Source of the DNA: Haloarchaeobius salinus
GTDB lineage: Archaea > Halobacteriota > Halobacteria > Halobacteriales > Natrialbaceae
Direction of reading: 5' to 3'
Assembly (NCBI RefSeq): GCF_024464185.1
Contig: NZ_JANHAU010000001.1
Location: forward strand, 434,001 to 498,000
Length of the DNA stretch: 64,000 nt
Made by a program: the position numbers and the translations under genes. The notes below the pieces were generated by a model. That model was not told the origin of the DNA. It saw only the letters and a list, made by a program, of their open reading frames with translations, and ran no database searches. Position 1 is the stretch's first letter. Every line of letters begins with the position of its first letter. Positions 43,509 to 52,189 of this stretch are shown here, piece after piece.

Positions 43509-45698
43509 TCAGTCCTCAGTCGTGAACTCCCGTTCGTAGCCGAAGGGGTCGAACGCGCGCCCCTCGCCGTCGTAGAACTTGTCGAAGAACTCGACGTACT
43601 CGAGACGGACCCCCTGCAGGCCGGCGCTGGTGATGCCGAGCAGGAGCACGGCGATGTGGCCGACGACGAACACGAGGATGCCGACGAGCGCCATCGCGAT
43701 ACCACCGTGGAGCAGGCCGCCGAACATGATCTCGGTGACCTCGTAGTGGTGGTACTCGATGCCGGTCCCGCTCGGCATGCCGCCGGTCCCGAAGTGCCAG
43801 CCGCCCTTCGCATCGACCCACGCCCCGAAGAAGAGCAGGTTGACGACGAACGCCATCCCCGCCTTCGCCAGCAGCACGGCCGCGAGCCGGAAGTACGAGA
43901 GCACGTTGACGAGGACGTTCACGCTCTCGAGCGGGCCGACCACGAGGCCGGGTGCGCCCATGTGCTGGAACTCGCCGTAGGTCATCACGACGAGACCGAG
44001 GGCGAACATCCCGAGGCCGGCGAACGCAGCGACCTCCGGCATGCCGGTGTAGCCGAGATCGTAGGCCGCGTTCGGGCCGCCGAGCGTGGTGAACATGAAG
44101 TCGGGCTTGATCCCGCGACCCGCCGTGCTGAGGATGGCGAGCCAGAGCCCGAGCATCATCACGAGCCACGAGAGGTCGTCGTAGAGGACCTCCTCGATGC
44201 CGTGGCTGATGTGGTTGACGACGCCGAAGAAGTACCCCAGCGTCATGTGGGCGAGCCCGGCCAGCACGCTGACGAACAGCCACGTCTGGGCGTACTGGGC
44301 ATACGCGGGCTGGAGCCCCTTGTGCATCGGCGGGTTGCCGTTGAACAGCACGTCGCCGAGGACGTGCAGTCCGAATAACTCACCGTACAGGACACCGAAC
44401 AGCATCGTGAAGCCACCGGCCCACATGCCGATACCGCCGAGGGCGCGGATGGCGTCGCTGTCGAACCGGCTGTACATGTAGAAGCCGGCAACGGTGTAGA
44501 GGATACCGTAGCCGAGGTCACCGATCATGAACCCGAAGAACGCCGGGAACGTGAGCATGATGAAGAACGTCGGGTCGAGCTCGTCGTAGCTCGGCAGTCC
44601 GACCATCTTCGTCAGGAGCTCGAACGGCTCGGCGGGCTCCGAGTTGTCCATCATCGTCGGCGGCGCGTCGTTCATCGTGACGACGCCACCGTCGGTCGCG
44701 GCCGCCTTCCCGGAGCCCTCGCCCTCGGGGGAGACGTGCTCGGTGTCGGTCGCGTGGCCCTCGCGGTACTTCGCGCGCTCGATCTCGTCGACGTCGACGC
44801 GGTTCCCGACCGCGTCGGAGAGCTCGGCCTTCAGGTGGTCGACCTGGTCGGTCGGGATCCAGCCCTCGGCGACGAACGCGCTCTCGGTCGTCGCGAACTG
44901 GAGCGGTGCCTCGGACTTCTGGACGTCGATGGTCAGTCGCTCCTCGGCGGCCAGCAGGAAGCCGGCGGCGTCGAGACGCAGGTCGCCGATCTCGTCCTCG
45001 ATGGTCGAGAGCTTCGACTCGAGCTGCTGCCTGCGGTGCCGGAGCTCGTCGATGTACTCCGCGGCGTCGCCCTCGGCGTCCGGGACGTCCGTCCGCGTGA
45101 AGCTCGCCTGCACGAGCAGGTCGTCGAGGATGCTCTCGCGTGCGTTGGACTCGGGGTAGGCGAAGACGGCGACGAGTTCGTCACCGGTCTCGATGTCGAA
45201 CGAGCGGATCGCCTTCGAGTCGTCGAGAACGCGCTGCACGGCGGCCTGATCGCCCTGGCCGACGGCGACGTGCAGGGTGTCGTAGCCCGAGAGCAGGTCG
45301 AGCGGGACGCCGAGCGTGGTGAACGGCTCGACCTCGTCGATCTCCTCTTCGACCTCGCGGAGCTCCGATTCGATCTCGTTGCGGCGGTCGTCGAGCTCGT
45401 TGGCCTCGGTGCGGATCTCCTCGAGCTCCTCGTCGAGCGCCTCGTCGGTGACGATGCGGCTCGGGCCGGCGTCGTCCCCGTCGACGTCGAGGATGCTCTC
45501 GAGCGAGCGGACCGTCACGAGCTTCTCGGACGCGTCGTCGGCGTCCGAACGGGGCGTCCCGTTGTCGAACCCCTCCCAGGAGCCGTCGTAGTCGCTCAGG
45601 TGGACCCGGTTGAGGTCGTGTACCGTCTCGATGACCGGGTCCATGACCGCCTTGGACCCCGTCACCGAGACCTTGCTCATCTGCTCAGGTCTGAGCAT
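43509..45698 (-). CDS. atpI: A-type ATP synthase subunit I (a-subunit homologue)
   Basis: Membrane stator subunit that forms the ion half-channels with the proteolipid ring. The 729-residue protein has a cytoplasmic N-terminal part (about 1-370) with long coiled coils (EIRTEANELDDRRNEIESEL). About eight membrane helices follow, with MLTFPAFFGFMIGDLGYGI and a long final helix with NVLSYFRLAAVLLA carrying the channel Arg. I took the ATG at 45698 (MLRPEQMSKVSVTGSK), as in relatives; it overlaps the atpH stop by 14 bases. An ATG at 45680 is the alternative. Confidence 0.95.
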   Translation of the reverse strand: MLRPEQMSKVSVTGSKAVMDPVIETVHDLNRVHLSDYDGSWEGFDNGTPRSDADDASEKLVTVRSLESILDVDGDDAGPSRIVTDEALDEELEEIRTEANELDDRRNEIESELREVEEEIDEVEPFTTLGVPLDLLSGYDTLHVAVGQGDQAAVQRVLDDSKAIRSFDIETGDELVAVFAYPESNARESILDDLLVQASFTRTDVPDAEGDAAEYIDELRHRRQQLESKLSTIEDEIGDLRLDAAGFLLAAEERLTIDVQKSEAPLQFATTESAFVAEGWIPTDQVDHLKAELSDAVGNRVDVDEIERAKYREGHATDTEHVSPEGEGSGKAAATDGGVVTMNDAPPTMMDNSEPAEPFELLTKMVGLPSYDELDPTFFIMLTFPAFFGFMIGDLGYGILYTVAGFYMYSRFDSDAIRALGGIGMWAGGFTMLFGVLYGELFGLHVLGDVLFNGNPPMHKGLQPAYAQYAQTWLFVSVLAGLAHMTLGYFFGVVNHISHGIEEVLYDDLSWLVMMLGLWLAILSTAGRGIKPDFMFTTLGGPNAAYDLGYTGMPEVAAFAGLGMFALGLVVMTYGEFQHMGAPGLVVGPLESVNVLVNVLSYFRLAAVLLAKAGMAFVVNLLFFGAWVDAKGGWHFGTGGMPSGTGIEYHHYEVTEIMFGGLLHGGIAMALVGILVFVVGHIAVLLLGITSAGLQGVRLEYVEFFDKFYDGEGRAFDPFGYEREFTTED

Positions 45699-46017
45699 GT
45701 ACCTCCTCCTGGAAGGTCTCGAGGACGTACGCGACGACGTCGTCGACGCGACCGTCGGCACGGTCGCGAAGCTCCTCGCGCTCGGCTTCACCCTCCTCGA
45801 GGATCTGCTCGCGTTCCGCCTCGATCTCCTCTCTGGCCGATTCGAGCCGCTGCTCTTCGAGCTCGCGTGCCTCCTCTTCCGCCTCCTGACGGATCTCGTC
45901 GGCGCGCTGTCGAGCCTCGGCGATACGTTCGTCGCGGTCGGCCTCCGCCTCGGCGACGATCTCGTCGGCCGCTGTCTCGGCCTCCTTTATCTGTTCGAGA
46001 ACCTCTGGCCTCGGCAT
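45685..46017 (-). CDS. atpH: A-type ATP synthase subunit H
   Basis: First gene of the operon: a 110-residue, almost fully coiled-coil peripheral-stalk subunit (MPRPEVLEQIKEAETAADEI, then Glu/Ala/Arg heptads to the end). It pairs with subunit E. The ATG at 46017 lies ~34 bases from the operon TATA box. Confidence 0.93.
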   Translation of the reverse strand: MPRPEVLEQIKEAETAADEIVAEAEADRDERIAEARQRADEIRQEAEEEARELEEQRLESAREEIEAEREQILEEGEAEREELRDRADGRVDDVVAYVLETFQEEVHAQT

Positions 46018-46046
46018 AGATTGAACAGTCGAGAGTTTACACAGCG

Positions 46047-46055
46047 CCTATAAGG
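46047..46055 (-). promoter_or_regulatory. TATA box of the ATP synthase operon
   Basis: Minus-strand CCTTATAGG is centred ~34 bases upstream of the atpH ATG; transcription would begin about 9 bases before the start codon. No competing promoter is seen between atpH and atpI, which overlap. Confidence 0.55.
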
Positions 46056-46140
46056 TAGTTGCGAAAGGTGTCGGCCCCCTCGACGGCCGATTCGCGTCGT
46101 CACGACAGAACTTTGTGCCGACGTTCCCAACCCCCGACCA

Positions 46141-46935
46141 ATGGGTATCCTCGAAAACAAGGCGCGGGCGCGCCTGTTCTACAAGTATCTCTCGAAGGTG
46201 TACGACACCATCAACCCGTTCATCTGGAACGAGGAGATGCGCACCGAGGCCATCGGGATGCTGGACATCCAGCCGGGCGACCGTATCCTCGACGTCGGCT
46301 GTGGCACCGGCTTCGCGACGGAGGGGCTGCTCGCCCACGAGAACGTCGAGGAGGTCTGGGCGCTCGACCAGTCGCCACACCAGCTCGGGAAGGCGTACGC
46401 GAAGTTCGGCCGCACCGGCCCCGTCCACTTCCACATGGGGGACGCCGAACGGCTCCCGTTCGCGACCGACAGCTTCGACATCATCTGGTCCTCGGGCTCC
46501 ATCGAGTACTGGCCGAACCCGGTCCGCGCACTCCGGGAGTTCCGACGCGTCGTCAAGCCCGGCGGGCAGATCCTCGTCGTCGGGCCCAACTACCCGAAGA
46601 CGACGGTCATGCAGAAGATCGCCGACGCCATCATGCTGTTCTACGACGAGGAGGAGGCGGACGAGATGTTCCACGCGGCCGGGCTCGAGGACATCAGGCA
46701 TCGACTGATGGGGCCGAGCTACGACCCGGACGTCGCGATCACGACGATTGCACGCGTGCCGGGTGACCCGGAGACCGACGGCACCAGCCCTGCCGAGGAG
46801 ACCGAACCCGACATGGCGGGTGACCGGGACGGCGGCAGCGAGAGCGTCGAACCCGACGACGAAGTCACGCCCGACATGGCGGGTGACCGGGACAGCGGCA
46901 GCGAGAGCATCGAACCCGACGAGGCCGCCGACTGA
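46141..46935 (+). CDS. SAM-dependent methyltransferase, MPBQ/MSBQ-like, with repeat tail
   Basis: A class I methyltransferase of 264 residues. The N-terminus ARLFYKYLSKVYDTINPFIW resembles the plastidial MPBQ/MSBQ (VTE3) methyltransferases, and motif I is DVGCGTG at 51-57. DSFDIIWSSGSIEYW and RVVKPGGQILVVGP follow. Methylation of menaquinone or a related quinone is a fair inference but not proved. After the domain (about residue 205) comes a 60-residue acidic tail with two 21-residue copies of PDMAGDRDxGSESxEPD. The tail overlaps the convergent pilin-like gene by about 217 bases. Confidence 0.82.
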   Translation: MGILENKARARLFYKYLSKVYDTINPFIWNEEMRTEAIGMLDIQPGDRILDVGCGTGFATEGLLAHENVEEVWALDQSPHQLGKAYAKFGRTGPVHFHMGDAERLPFATDSFDIIWSSGSIEYWPNPVRALREFRRVVKPGGQILVVGPNYPKTTVMQKIADAIMLFYDEEEADEMFHAAGLEDIRHRLMGPSYDPDVAITTIARVPGDPETDGTSPAEETEPDMAGDRDGGSESVEPDDEVTPDMAGDRDSGSESIEPDEAAD

Positions 46936-47477
46936 CCGGACCTGTCCTCCCGCAGGGCCGCCGACCGCTGTCCGGTCCGACCCGCCGCGACCGACCGAAC
47001 GCTCGCGACGATGTTTCCTTCGACGACGAGCGTGACGACGACGACGGCCCCGTGAGAGACGACCGGACCGTTCGTCCCCGCGATCGCGAAGCTCGCCGAC
47101 TCGCCCGCCGTCCAGCGCTGGTCGGCCGCCACGTTGAACGGCCCGGTCGGCCCGGAGACGAACCCGCGCGCGGAGAAGAACGGCACGGGTGGCTGCCGGC
47201 GCAGTTCCTCGCCGTCGACCGTGACGACGAGCTCCAGCTCGTCCACGTCGATGGCCTCGCCGCCGCGGTGCGTGATGGTGACCCGGCCCGTCGACGCGTC
47301 CGCCGTCGCGTCGAACGTCGCCTGCGGTGGTGCCGTCTGCTCGGTCGCGAGGTCGAGCGCGCCGACGGCGACGACGCTCGACGTGACCACTGTGAGCGCG
47401 AGGAGGAGTGCGATCCCGACGACCGGACTGACGGCACGAGCGGCGAGCACGCCCGGTCTGGGTGCGGCATCCGACAA
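46719..47477 (-). CDS. Archaeal type IV pilin-like protein
   Basis: Up to 252 residues. The N-terminus has the prepilin pattern RAVSPVVGIALLLALTVVTSS: cleavage would precede AVSPVVG, and the hydrophobic helix drives assembly. A beta-rich region (about 50-165; DVDELELVVTVDGEEL) follows. The frame continues without a stop through a Ser-rich tail (SLPLSRSPAMSG repeated) antisense to the methyltransferase gene. The start is uncertain: TTG at 47477, 5 bases after the upstream gene's stop, or GTG at 47450 (MLAARAVSP), which is more like relatives. Likely co-transcribed with the DUF7096-like gene. Confidence 0.6.
   Translation of the reverse strand: MSDAAPRPGVLAARAVSPVVGIALLLALTVVTSSVVAVGALDLATEQTAPPQATFDATADASTGRVTITHRGGEAIDVDELELVVTVDGEELRRQPPVPFFSARGFVSGPTGPFNVAADQRWTAGESASFAIAGTNGPVVSHGAVVVVTLVVEGNIVASVRSVAAGRTGQRSAALREDRSGQSAASSGSMLSLPLSRSPAMSGVTSSSGSTLSLPPSRSPAMSGSVSSAGLVPSVSGSPGTRAIVVIATSGS
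46807..46932. repeat. 63-base direct repeat in the methyltransferase/pilin overlap
   Basis: Two copies begin with CCCGACATGGCGGGTGACCG, at 46807 and 46870, exactly 63 bases apart. They are nearly identical over the first ~52 bases. They keep both frames open: 21-residue units in the methyltransferase tail and SRSPAMSG-containing units on the other strand. Confidence 0.75.
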
Positions 47478-47482
47478 GAAGG

Positions 47483-48727
47483 TCAGGCCGAGACGCTGGC
47501 GTTGGTCGTCGTCTCGGGGGGGTCGATGGGAACGGTGACCGTCCCGTCGGGAGTCCGGACCGTGATGGTGTACGCCGCGGACGGCTGGAGTATCCAGAGG
47601 CTGCCGCCGGACCTGGTCTGCCCGACACGTTTGCCGTCGACCACGACCTCCGCGGAGACGGTGTTGCCGGTGAGGGCGTTCGTCGCGACGACCCTCGCGG
47701 GGCCGCCGTTCGGCGTCAGCTGGACCGACACCGTGGTCCCGTTCTCCGTCTCGGTGAGGCGGCTGCTGCGCGGGAGGTCACTCAGCCGGAGCGACTGGTA
47801 CTCCCGGTAGACGCCCTCGGTGCGGCCGTCGTTGTAGAGCCGGATGTCTCCCTGGTCGTGTGAGTTGACGTAGACGTTCGTGCCGTCGGTCGTCTCGTCG
47901 AGGTCGGCGTCGTAGGTCGTGACGTACGGGTACCGGTCGTTGAGCATGTCGAGGAACGCGTTCAGGCTGAACGTGTTCGGCCCCTCGTCGTAGTTGTCGA
48001 ACCGGATCGCTTCGCGATAGTGGTCGCGGCTGAAGCGCGACTCCGACAGCGCCTGTAGCACGACTCCCTGCGTCGACCCACGGACGTGGACCCGGAACGA
48101 CGTGTCCGCCTGTCCGGTGAACGCGTCACGGATCTGCGCCCGGATCGGTGTCTGGAGTTCGCCCGCCCGACGCCGGAGGTCGTCCGCGTTGAAGTCGGCT
48201 CCGTCTTCCTCGAGCCGTGTCGCTGCTGCCTGGATGGTCGCGGCGCGCGAGTGGACCACGGCGAGGCGGTGCAGCAGTTCGCGCTCCCCGATCTCGCCGT
48301 TCCCGTACGCCAGGAGGACCTCCCACTCCCGGTCTCGCAGTTCGTCGATGGCCCGATTGAGCCGTTCGACCTCCGCGTCCGCGATGGCCCGCCGCTGTGC
48401 CGCGGAGCCGACATGTTCGACGCGGACCGAGAGGTACTCGAAGCGGAGGCCCTGGTCGAGCTCCTGTCCGGTCACCGCGGCGGTGCTCGCGAGGTCAAGT
48501 CCGGGGGAGGAGTACGTCGCGCGGTCGACCGTCGGGAGGTCGAGCCGTCGTGTGGTGTTGTTCGCCTGTATCGTGACGACGGTCCCGGGCGACTCGGCGG
48601 TCGCCGCGGGCGCGTCGTCGGCGTCGTCGGGTGGGAGTGGGGGTGCGCCGCCGCCCACGCCGGCCACCGATGCGACCGGTGCGATGGCGAGGAGGGTGAG
48701 GAGGAGGGCGAGCGTGAGACGCGTCAT
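47483..48727 (-). CDS. Secreted protein of haloarchaeal DUF7096 type
   Basis: A 414-residue exported protein: signal peptide MTRLTLALLLTLLAIAPVAS, then an acidic linker. Next is a helical region (about 85-200; EVERLNRAIDELRDREWEVL), then a beta-rich C-terminal part ending in VRTPDGTVTVPIDPPETTTN. I associate it with the DUF7096 family found near membrane-anchored regulators in haloarchaea; its function is unknown. TATA-like ACTTTTTGTATC (minus strand, ~48752-48763) fits the ATG at 48727. It is divergent from the membrane-anchored HTH gene and directly upstream of the pilin-like gene. Confidence 0.7.
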   Translation of the reverse strand: MTRLTLALLLTLLAIAPVASVAGVGGGAPPLPPDDADDAPAATAESPGTVVTIQANNTTRRLDLPTVDRATYSSPGLDLASTAAVTGQELDQGLRFEYLSVRVEHVGSAAQRRAIADAEVERLNRAIDELRDREWEVLLAYGNGEIGERELLHRLAVVHSRAATIQAAATRLEEDGADFNADDLRRRAGELQTPIRAQIRDAFTGQADTSFRVHVRGSTQGVVLQALSESRFSRDHYREAIRFDNYDEGPNTFSLNAFLDMLNDRYPYVTTYDADLDETTDGTNVYVNSHDQGDIRLYNDGRTEGVYREYQSLRLSDLPRSSRLTETENGTTVSVQLTPNGGPARVVATNALTGNTVSAEVVVDGKRVGQTRSGGSLWILQPSAAYTITVRTPDGTVTVPIDPPETTTNASVSA

Positions 48728-48891
48728 CGCCGGCACGTACACAGTCGGGATACAAAAAGTGGTCGACCTGGATGCTTAGGGACACTCGGCCGACAACGAG
48801 ACGGGAGAACCCATGAGACGTTTCATAACGCCGTCTGACGTTTTATCAGGATGGAAAGCGTTTTTTCCTATGAGCCTCCACGTGCAGTCGT

Positions 48892-50181
48892 ATGCGGTCA
48901 CTCTCCGCGTTCGCTGTCGCCCTCCTCGCCCTCTCGCTCGTCGTCGCCCCCGCCGTCGGCGCGTCGAGCACCGGTTCCGCGCCGACCGAACTGTCAACGT
49001 ACCAGGACTCGGATCGGACACCGTTCGCCGAGGCGAGTCCGCACGTCGTCTACGAGGTGAACGTGACGGCCTCGGGCGACGCCCGCTGGTCCGTGACCTA
49101 CCGCTACATCCTGAACTCCTCGAACGAGACGGAGGCGTTCCAGCGGTTCGGTGACGACGTGGCGGCCGGGACGGGCGACGTCCAGCTCTCGCGTGCGACG
49201 TTCCAGCGGTTCGCGGACCAGGCCCAGTCGTGGACGGACCGCGAGATGACCATCGAGGCCGCCGGCTGGGAGGACGTCAGCATCGAGGAGCGGGAGATGC
49301 CCGAAGCGAGGACGACGACGCGGACGACGCGGTCGACGAACGAGACCGGGAACGAGACGACGACCTACGTCGGCGAGCTGACGTACTCCTTCGTCTGGAC
49401 GAACTTCGCGGCGGTGCAGGGGAACACTGTCAGCGTCGGTGACGCCTTCGGGACGGAGAACGAGACGTGGTTCAACCAGCTGTACGACGACCAGCGCCTC
49501 GTCCTGAACAGCCCGACGAACTACGGCATCCGCAACTCGCCCGACGACAAGGGCCCGGACAACGGGACGCTCGTGTGGGACGGCCCGGTGACGTTCGAGC
49601 CGGGCTACCTGGAGGCGACGTACTTCGAGCTCGCGCCCCCGAACACGAGCACGCCGACGGACCCCGGCCCGAACCCCAACGAGGAGGGGCTGTCCCCGTT
49701 CGTGCTCGTCGGGCTCGTCGGCGTGCTCGTCGCCGGCGCGGCCGGCGGCGCGTACATGTTCGCGAAGCGCCAGTCCGACCGGCCCGACGACGGCGACTCC
49801 GTGGCGACGCCCAACGGCGGTCACGGCCCGACCAGCGACGGGGGTGCGACCGGCGCGATGGCCGCGTCGGAGGACGAACCCACCGACGGAGCGGACGACG
49901 CCGACGAAGCGGCTGCCGCGGCAGCTGGGACCGACGAGCCCGACGAGATCGACGAGGAGCTGCTCTCCGACGAGGAGCGCGTGCTCCGCCTGCTCGACGA
50001 CAACGGCGGCCGGATGAAGCAGGCGAACATCGTCAAGGAGACGGGCTGGTCGAACGCGAAGGTGTCACAGCTGCTGTCGGGGATGGCCGACGACGAGGAG
50101 ATACGGAAGCTCCGCATCGGCCGCGAGAACCTCATCACGCTCCCCGGGGAGAGCCTCGGCGAGTTCGACGACGAGGTCTGA
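48892..50181 (+). CDS. Membrane-anchored winged-helix regulator (DUF7345/DUF7343 type)
   Basis: A 429-residue protein with a signal peptide (1-23), an extracellular domain (about 30-250; DARWSVTYRYILNSSNETEAF), a Pro/Thr stalk and one transmembrane helix (270-290, FVLVGLVGVLVAGAAGGAYM). A long acidic cytoplasmic linker (297-355) leads to a C-terminal winged helix (358-418; EERVLRLLDDNGGRMKQANI, then WSNAKVSQLLSGM). A sensor outside and a DNA-binding domain inside on one chain implies direct membrane-to-DNA signalling or release by proteolysis. The start ATG at 48892 follows GCGTTTTTTCC at ~48858. Confidence 0.8.
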   Translation: MRSLSAFAVALLALSLVVAPAVGASSTGSAPTELSTYQDSDRTPFAEASPHVVYEVNVTASGDARWSVTYRYILNSSNETEAFQRFGDDVAAGTGDVQLSRATFQRFADQAQSWTDREMTIEAAGWEDVSIEEREMPEARTTTRTTRSTNETGNETTTYVGELTYSFVWTNFAAVQGNTVSVGDAFGTENETWFNQLYDDQRLVLNSPTNYGIRNSPDDKGPDNGTLVWDGPVTFEPGYLEATYFELAPPNTSTPTDPGPNPNEEGLSPFVLVGLVGVLVAGAAGGAYMFAKRQSDRPDDGDSVATPNGGHGPTSDGGATGAMAASEDEPTDGADDADEAAAAAAGTDEPDEIDEELLSDEERVLRLLDDNGGRMKQANIVKETGWSNAKVSQLLSGMADDEEIRKLRIGRENLITLPGESLGEFDDEV

Positions 50182-50261
50182 GCGCACGCGGCCGGAAACG
50201 GTTCTCCGCGGACGGGCGGTTTCGTAACCATTTACGTAGGGGGCAGCGTTAGCTCCTGACG

Positions 50262-51059
50262 ATGAAAGTTCTCGTTACCGTCAAGGAGGTGGCCGCCGTC
50301 GAGGACGAGTTCCAGATCGCGGGCACGTCCATCGACGAGACGTACCTCGAATACGACCTCAACGAGTGGGACGACTACGCCGTCGAGGAGGCCGTCCAGC
50401 TCCAGGAGGCCGGCATCGCGGACGAAGTCGTCGCCGTGACCATCGGTCCGGAGCGGGCCGAGGAGACCATCCGGATGGCGCTCGCGAAGGGGGCGGACCG
50501 CGCGGTCCGCGTCTGGGACGACGCGCTGGAGGGTGCGGACCTGCTCGACGTCGGTGCGAAGACCGCCATCCTCGAGAAGGTCGTCGAGGAGGAGGACCCC
50601 GACCTCGTCCTCTCCGGTGTCCAGGCCGACGACGACGGCTTCGGCGCGACCGGCGTCTCGCTGGCCGACGCGCTCGGCTTCGAGTGGGCCGCGGTCGTGA
50701 ACCACCTCGACCAGGACTCCGTCGAGTCCGGCACCGCGTCGGTCCGCCGCGAGCTGGAGGGTGGCGTCGAGGAGCTCACCGACGTCGAGCTTCCGGCGGT
50801 CCTGACCATCCAGACGGGTATCAACGAGCCGCGCTACGCCAGCCTCCGGGGTATCCGGCAGGCACAGCGCAAGGAGATCGCGCCGAAGACGCTCGGCGAC
50901 CTCGGCCTCGACGCCGCGGCCGTCGAGAACGAACTCACACTCACCGACATGTACGAACCCGAGACGGAGAGCGACGCGACCTACTTCGAGGGCGGTCCCG
51001 AAGAGGAGGCGGCACAGCTCGCTGACCTGCTCCGCGAGAAGGGGGTGGGTGCACAATGA
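50262..51059 (+). CDS. etfB: Electron transfer flavoprotein beta subunit
   Basis: AMP-binding half of the ETF heterodimer, which carries electrons from acyl-CoA and other dehydrogenases to the quinone pool. The 265-residue protein starts MKVLVTVKEVAAVEDEF and has YDLNEWDDYAVEEAV, VLSGVQADDDGFGATGVSLAD and the signature region VLTIQTGINEPRYASLRGI. A TATA-like CATTTACG at ~50229 fits the ATG. etfA follows after 58 bases containing two hairpins. Confidence 0.95.
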   Translation: MKVLVTVKEVAAVEDEFQIAGTSIDETYLEYDLNEWDDYAVEEAVQLQEAGIADEVVAVTIGPERAEETIRMALAKGADRAVRVWDDALEGADLLDVGAKTAILEKVVEEEDPDLVLSGVQADDDGFGATGVSLADALGFEWAAVVNHLDQDSVESGTASVRRELEGGVEELTDVELPAVLTIQTGINEPRYASLRGIRQAQRKEIAPKTLGDLGLDAAAVENELTLTDMYEPETESDATYFEGGPEEEAAQLADLLREKGVGAQ

Positions 51060-51064
51060 TTTCC

Positions 51065-51115
51065 GTTGCACGCTTCGCGCGCAACGACGTCATCGCTCTC
51101 ACCGGAGGTGAGAGC
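51065..51115 (+). promoter_or_regulatory. Two hairpins between etfB and etfA; the second encloses the etfA Shine-Dalgarno
   Basis: Hairpin 1, 51065-51085: GTTGCACGC-TTC-GCGCGCAAC, 8 of 9 pairs. Hairpin 2, 51095-51115: GCTCTCACC-GGA-GGTGAGAGC, 9 perfect pairs with a 3-base loop. The sequence GGAGGTGA (51104-51111), a strong Shine-Dalgarno match 7-14 bases before the etfA ATG, is in the loop and 3' arm of hairpin 2. This can hide the ribosome site until the message is opened. Confidence 0.6.
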
Positions 51116-51117
51116 CG

Positions 51118-52074
51118 ATGACCGACGTCCTGGCCATCGCCGACCACCGGCGCGGCGAGCTCCGCGACATCTCGTTCGAACTCGTCACGGCGGGCCGCGA
51201 GCTGGCCGCCGAGACCGGTGGCGACCTCCACGTCGCCGTCATCTCCGGCGACACGGAGCGCTTCGGCGAGCAGCTCCAGCTCGACGGCGTCGACACGGTC
51301 CACACCGTCGAGGACGGCGAGGAGTTCAACCACGACGTGTACGCACAGGTCGTCACGCAGCTGTTCGACGCCGTGGAACCGCAGTTCCTGCTCATGCCCA
51401 ACTCGGTCAACGGTCTGGACTACGCGCCGGCCGTCGCGAACCGGCTCGGCCTCGCGTACGTCAGCGACGTCGTCGACATCGGGGTCGACGGGTCGACGCT
51501 GACGGCGACCCGCGAGATGTACGGCGGCAAGGTCGAGACGACGACCGCGGTCGAGGCCGACCAGGTCGCCGTCTCCATCCGCGGTGCCGAGTGGCCCGTG
51601 ACCGACGACACCGGCGACGCCGACATCGAGGCGTTCGAGGCCGATGTCGACGAGTCCGCCGTGCGCTCGACGGTCACCGGCTTCGAGGAGGTCGGCGGCG
51701 GCGACGTCGACATCAGCGAGGCGGACGTGCTCGTCTCCATCGGCCGCGGCATCGAGGAGGAGGAGAACCTCGACCTCGTGCGTGACCTCGCGGACGCGCT
51801 CGACGCGACGCTGTCGTCCTCGCGTCCCATCGTCGACGCCGGCTGGCTGCCGAAGAACCGCCAGGTCGGACAGAGCGGGAAGGTCGTCACGCCCGACGTC
51901 TACATCGCCATCGGCATCTCCGGGGCGGTCCAGCACGTCGCCGGCATGAAGGGCAGCGACACCATCGTCGCCATCAACACGGACCCGAACGCGCCCATCT
52001 ACGACATCGCGGACTACGGCATCGTCGACGACCTGTTCGACGTCGTCCCCGCGCTCATCGAGGAGTTCGAGTGA
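51118..52074 (+). CDS. etfA: Electron transfer flavoprotein alpha subunit
   Basis: FAD-binding half of the ETF. The 318-residue protein has an N-terminal domain (about 1-190) and the FAD domain with [33 protein letters not shown], and [18 protein letters not shown] followed by [19 protein letters not shown]. These match the ETF alpha signature. No extra ferredoxin domain is present, so it is the simple, non-bifurcating type as far as sequence shows. It depends on a strong Shine-Dalgarno, unlike most leaderless genes here. Confidence 0.96.
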   Translation: MTDVLAIADHRRGELRDISFELVTAGRELAAETGGDLHVAVISGDTERFGEQLQLDGVDTVHTVEDGEEFNHDVYAQVVTQLFDAVEPQFLLMPNSVNGLDYAPAVANRLGLAYVSDVVDIGVDGSTLTATREMYGGKVETTTAVEADQVAVSIRGAEWPVTDDTGDADIEAFEADVDESAVRSTVTGFEEVGGGDVDISEADVLVSIGRGIEEEENLDLVRDLADALDATLSSSRPIVDAGWLPKNRQVGQSGKVVTPDVYIAIGISGAVQHVAGMKGSDTIVAINTDPNAPIYDIADYGIVDDLFDVVPALIEEFE

Positions 52075-52085
52075 CCACCGGACCG

Positions 52086-52128
52086 GGCGCTTCGAGCGCC
52101 TGAGGGCTGGAACCCGCCGCTTCGCGGC
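52086..52128 (+). terminator. Pair of short hairpins after etfA
   Basis: GGCGCT-TCG-AGCGCC (52086-52100) and GCCGC-TTC-GCGGC (52116-52128) are perfect stems with 3-base loops, 12 bases or more after the etfA stop. No long T-run follows directly, so they may stabilise the 3' end rather than terminate. Confidence 0.4.
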
Positions 52129-52189
52129 AATGATTGCTGGTTGGCGTGTTCCGTCACCTACTTTTCGCGGCGTTCCCAACGCTCTCGCG

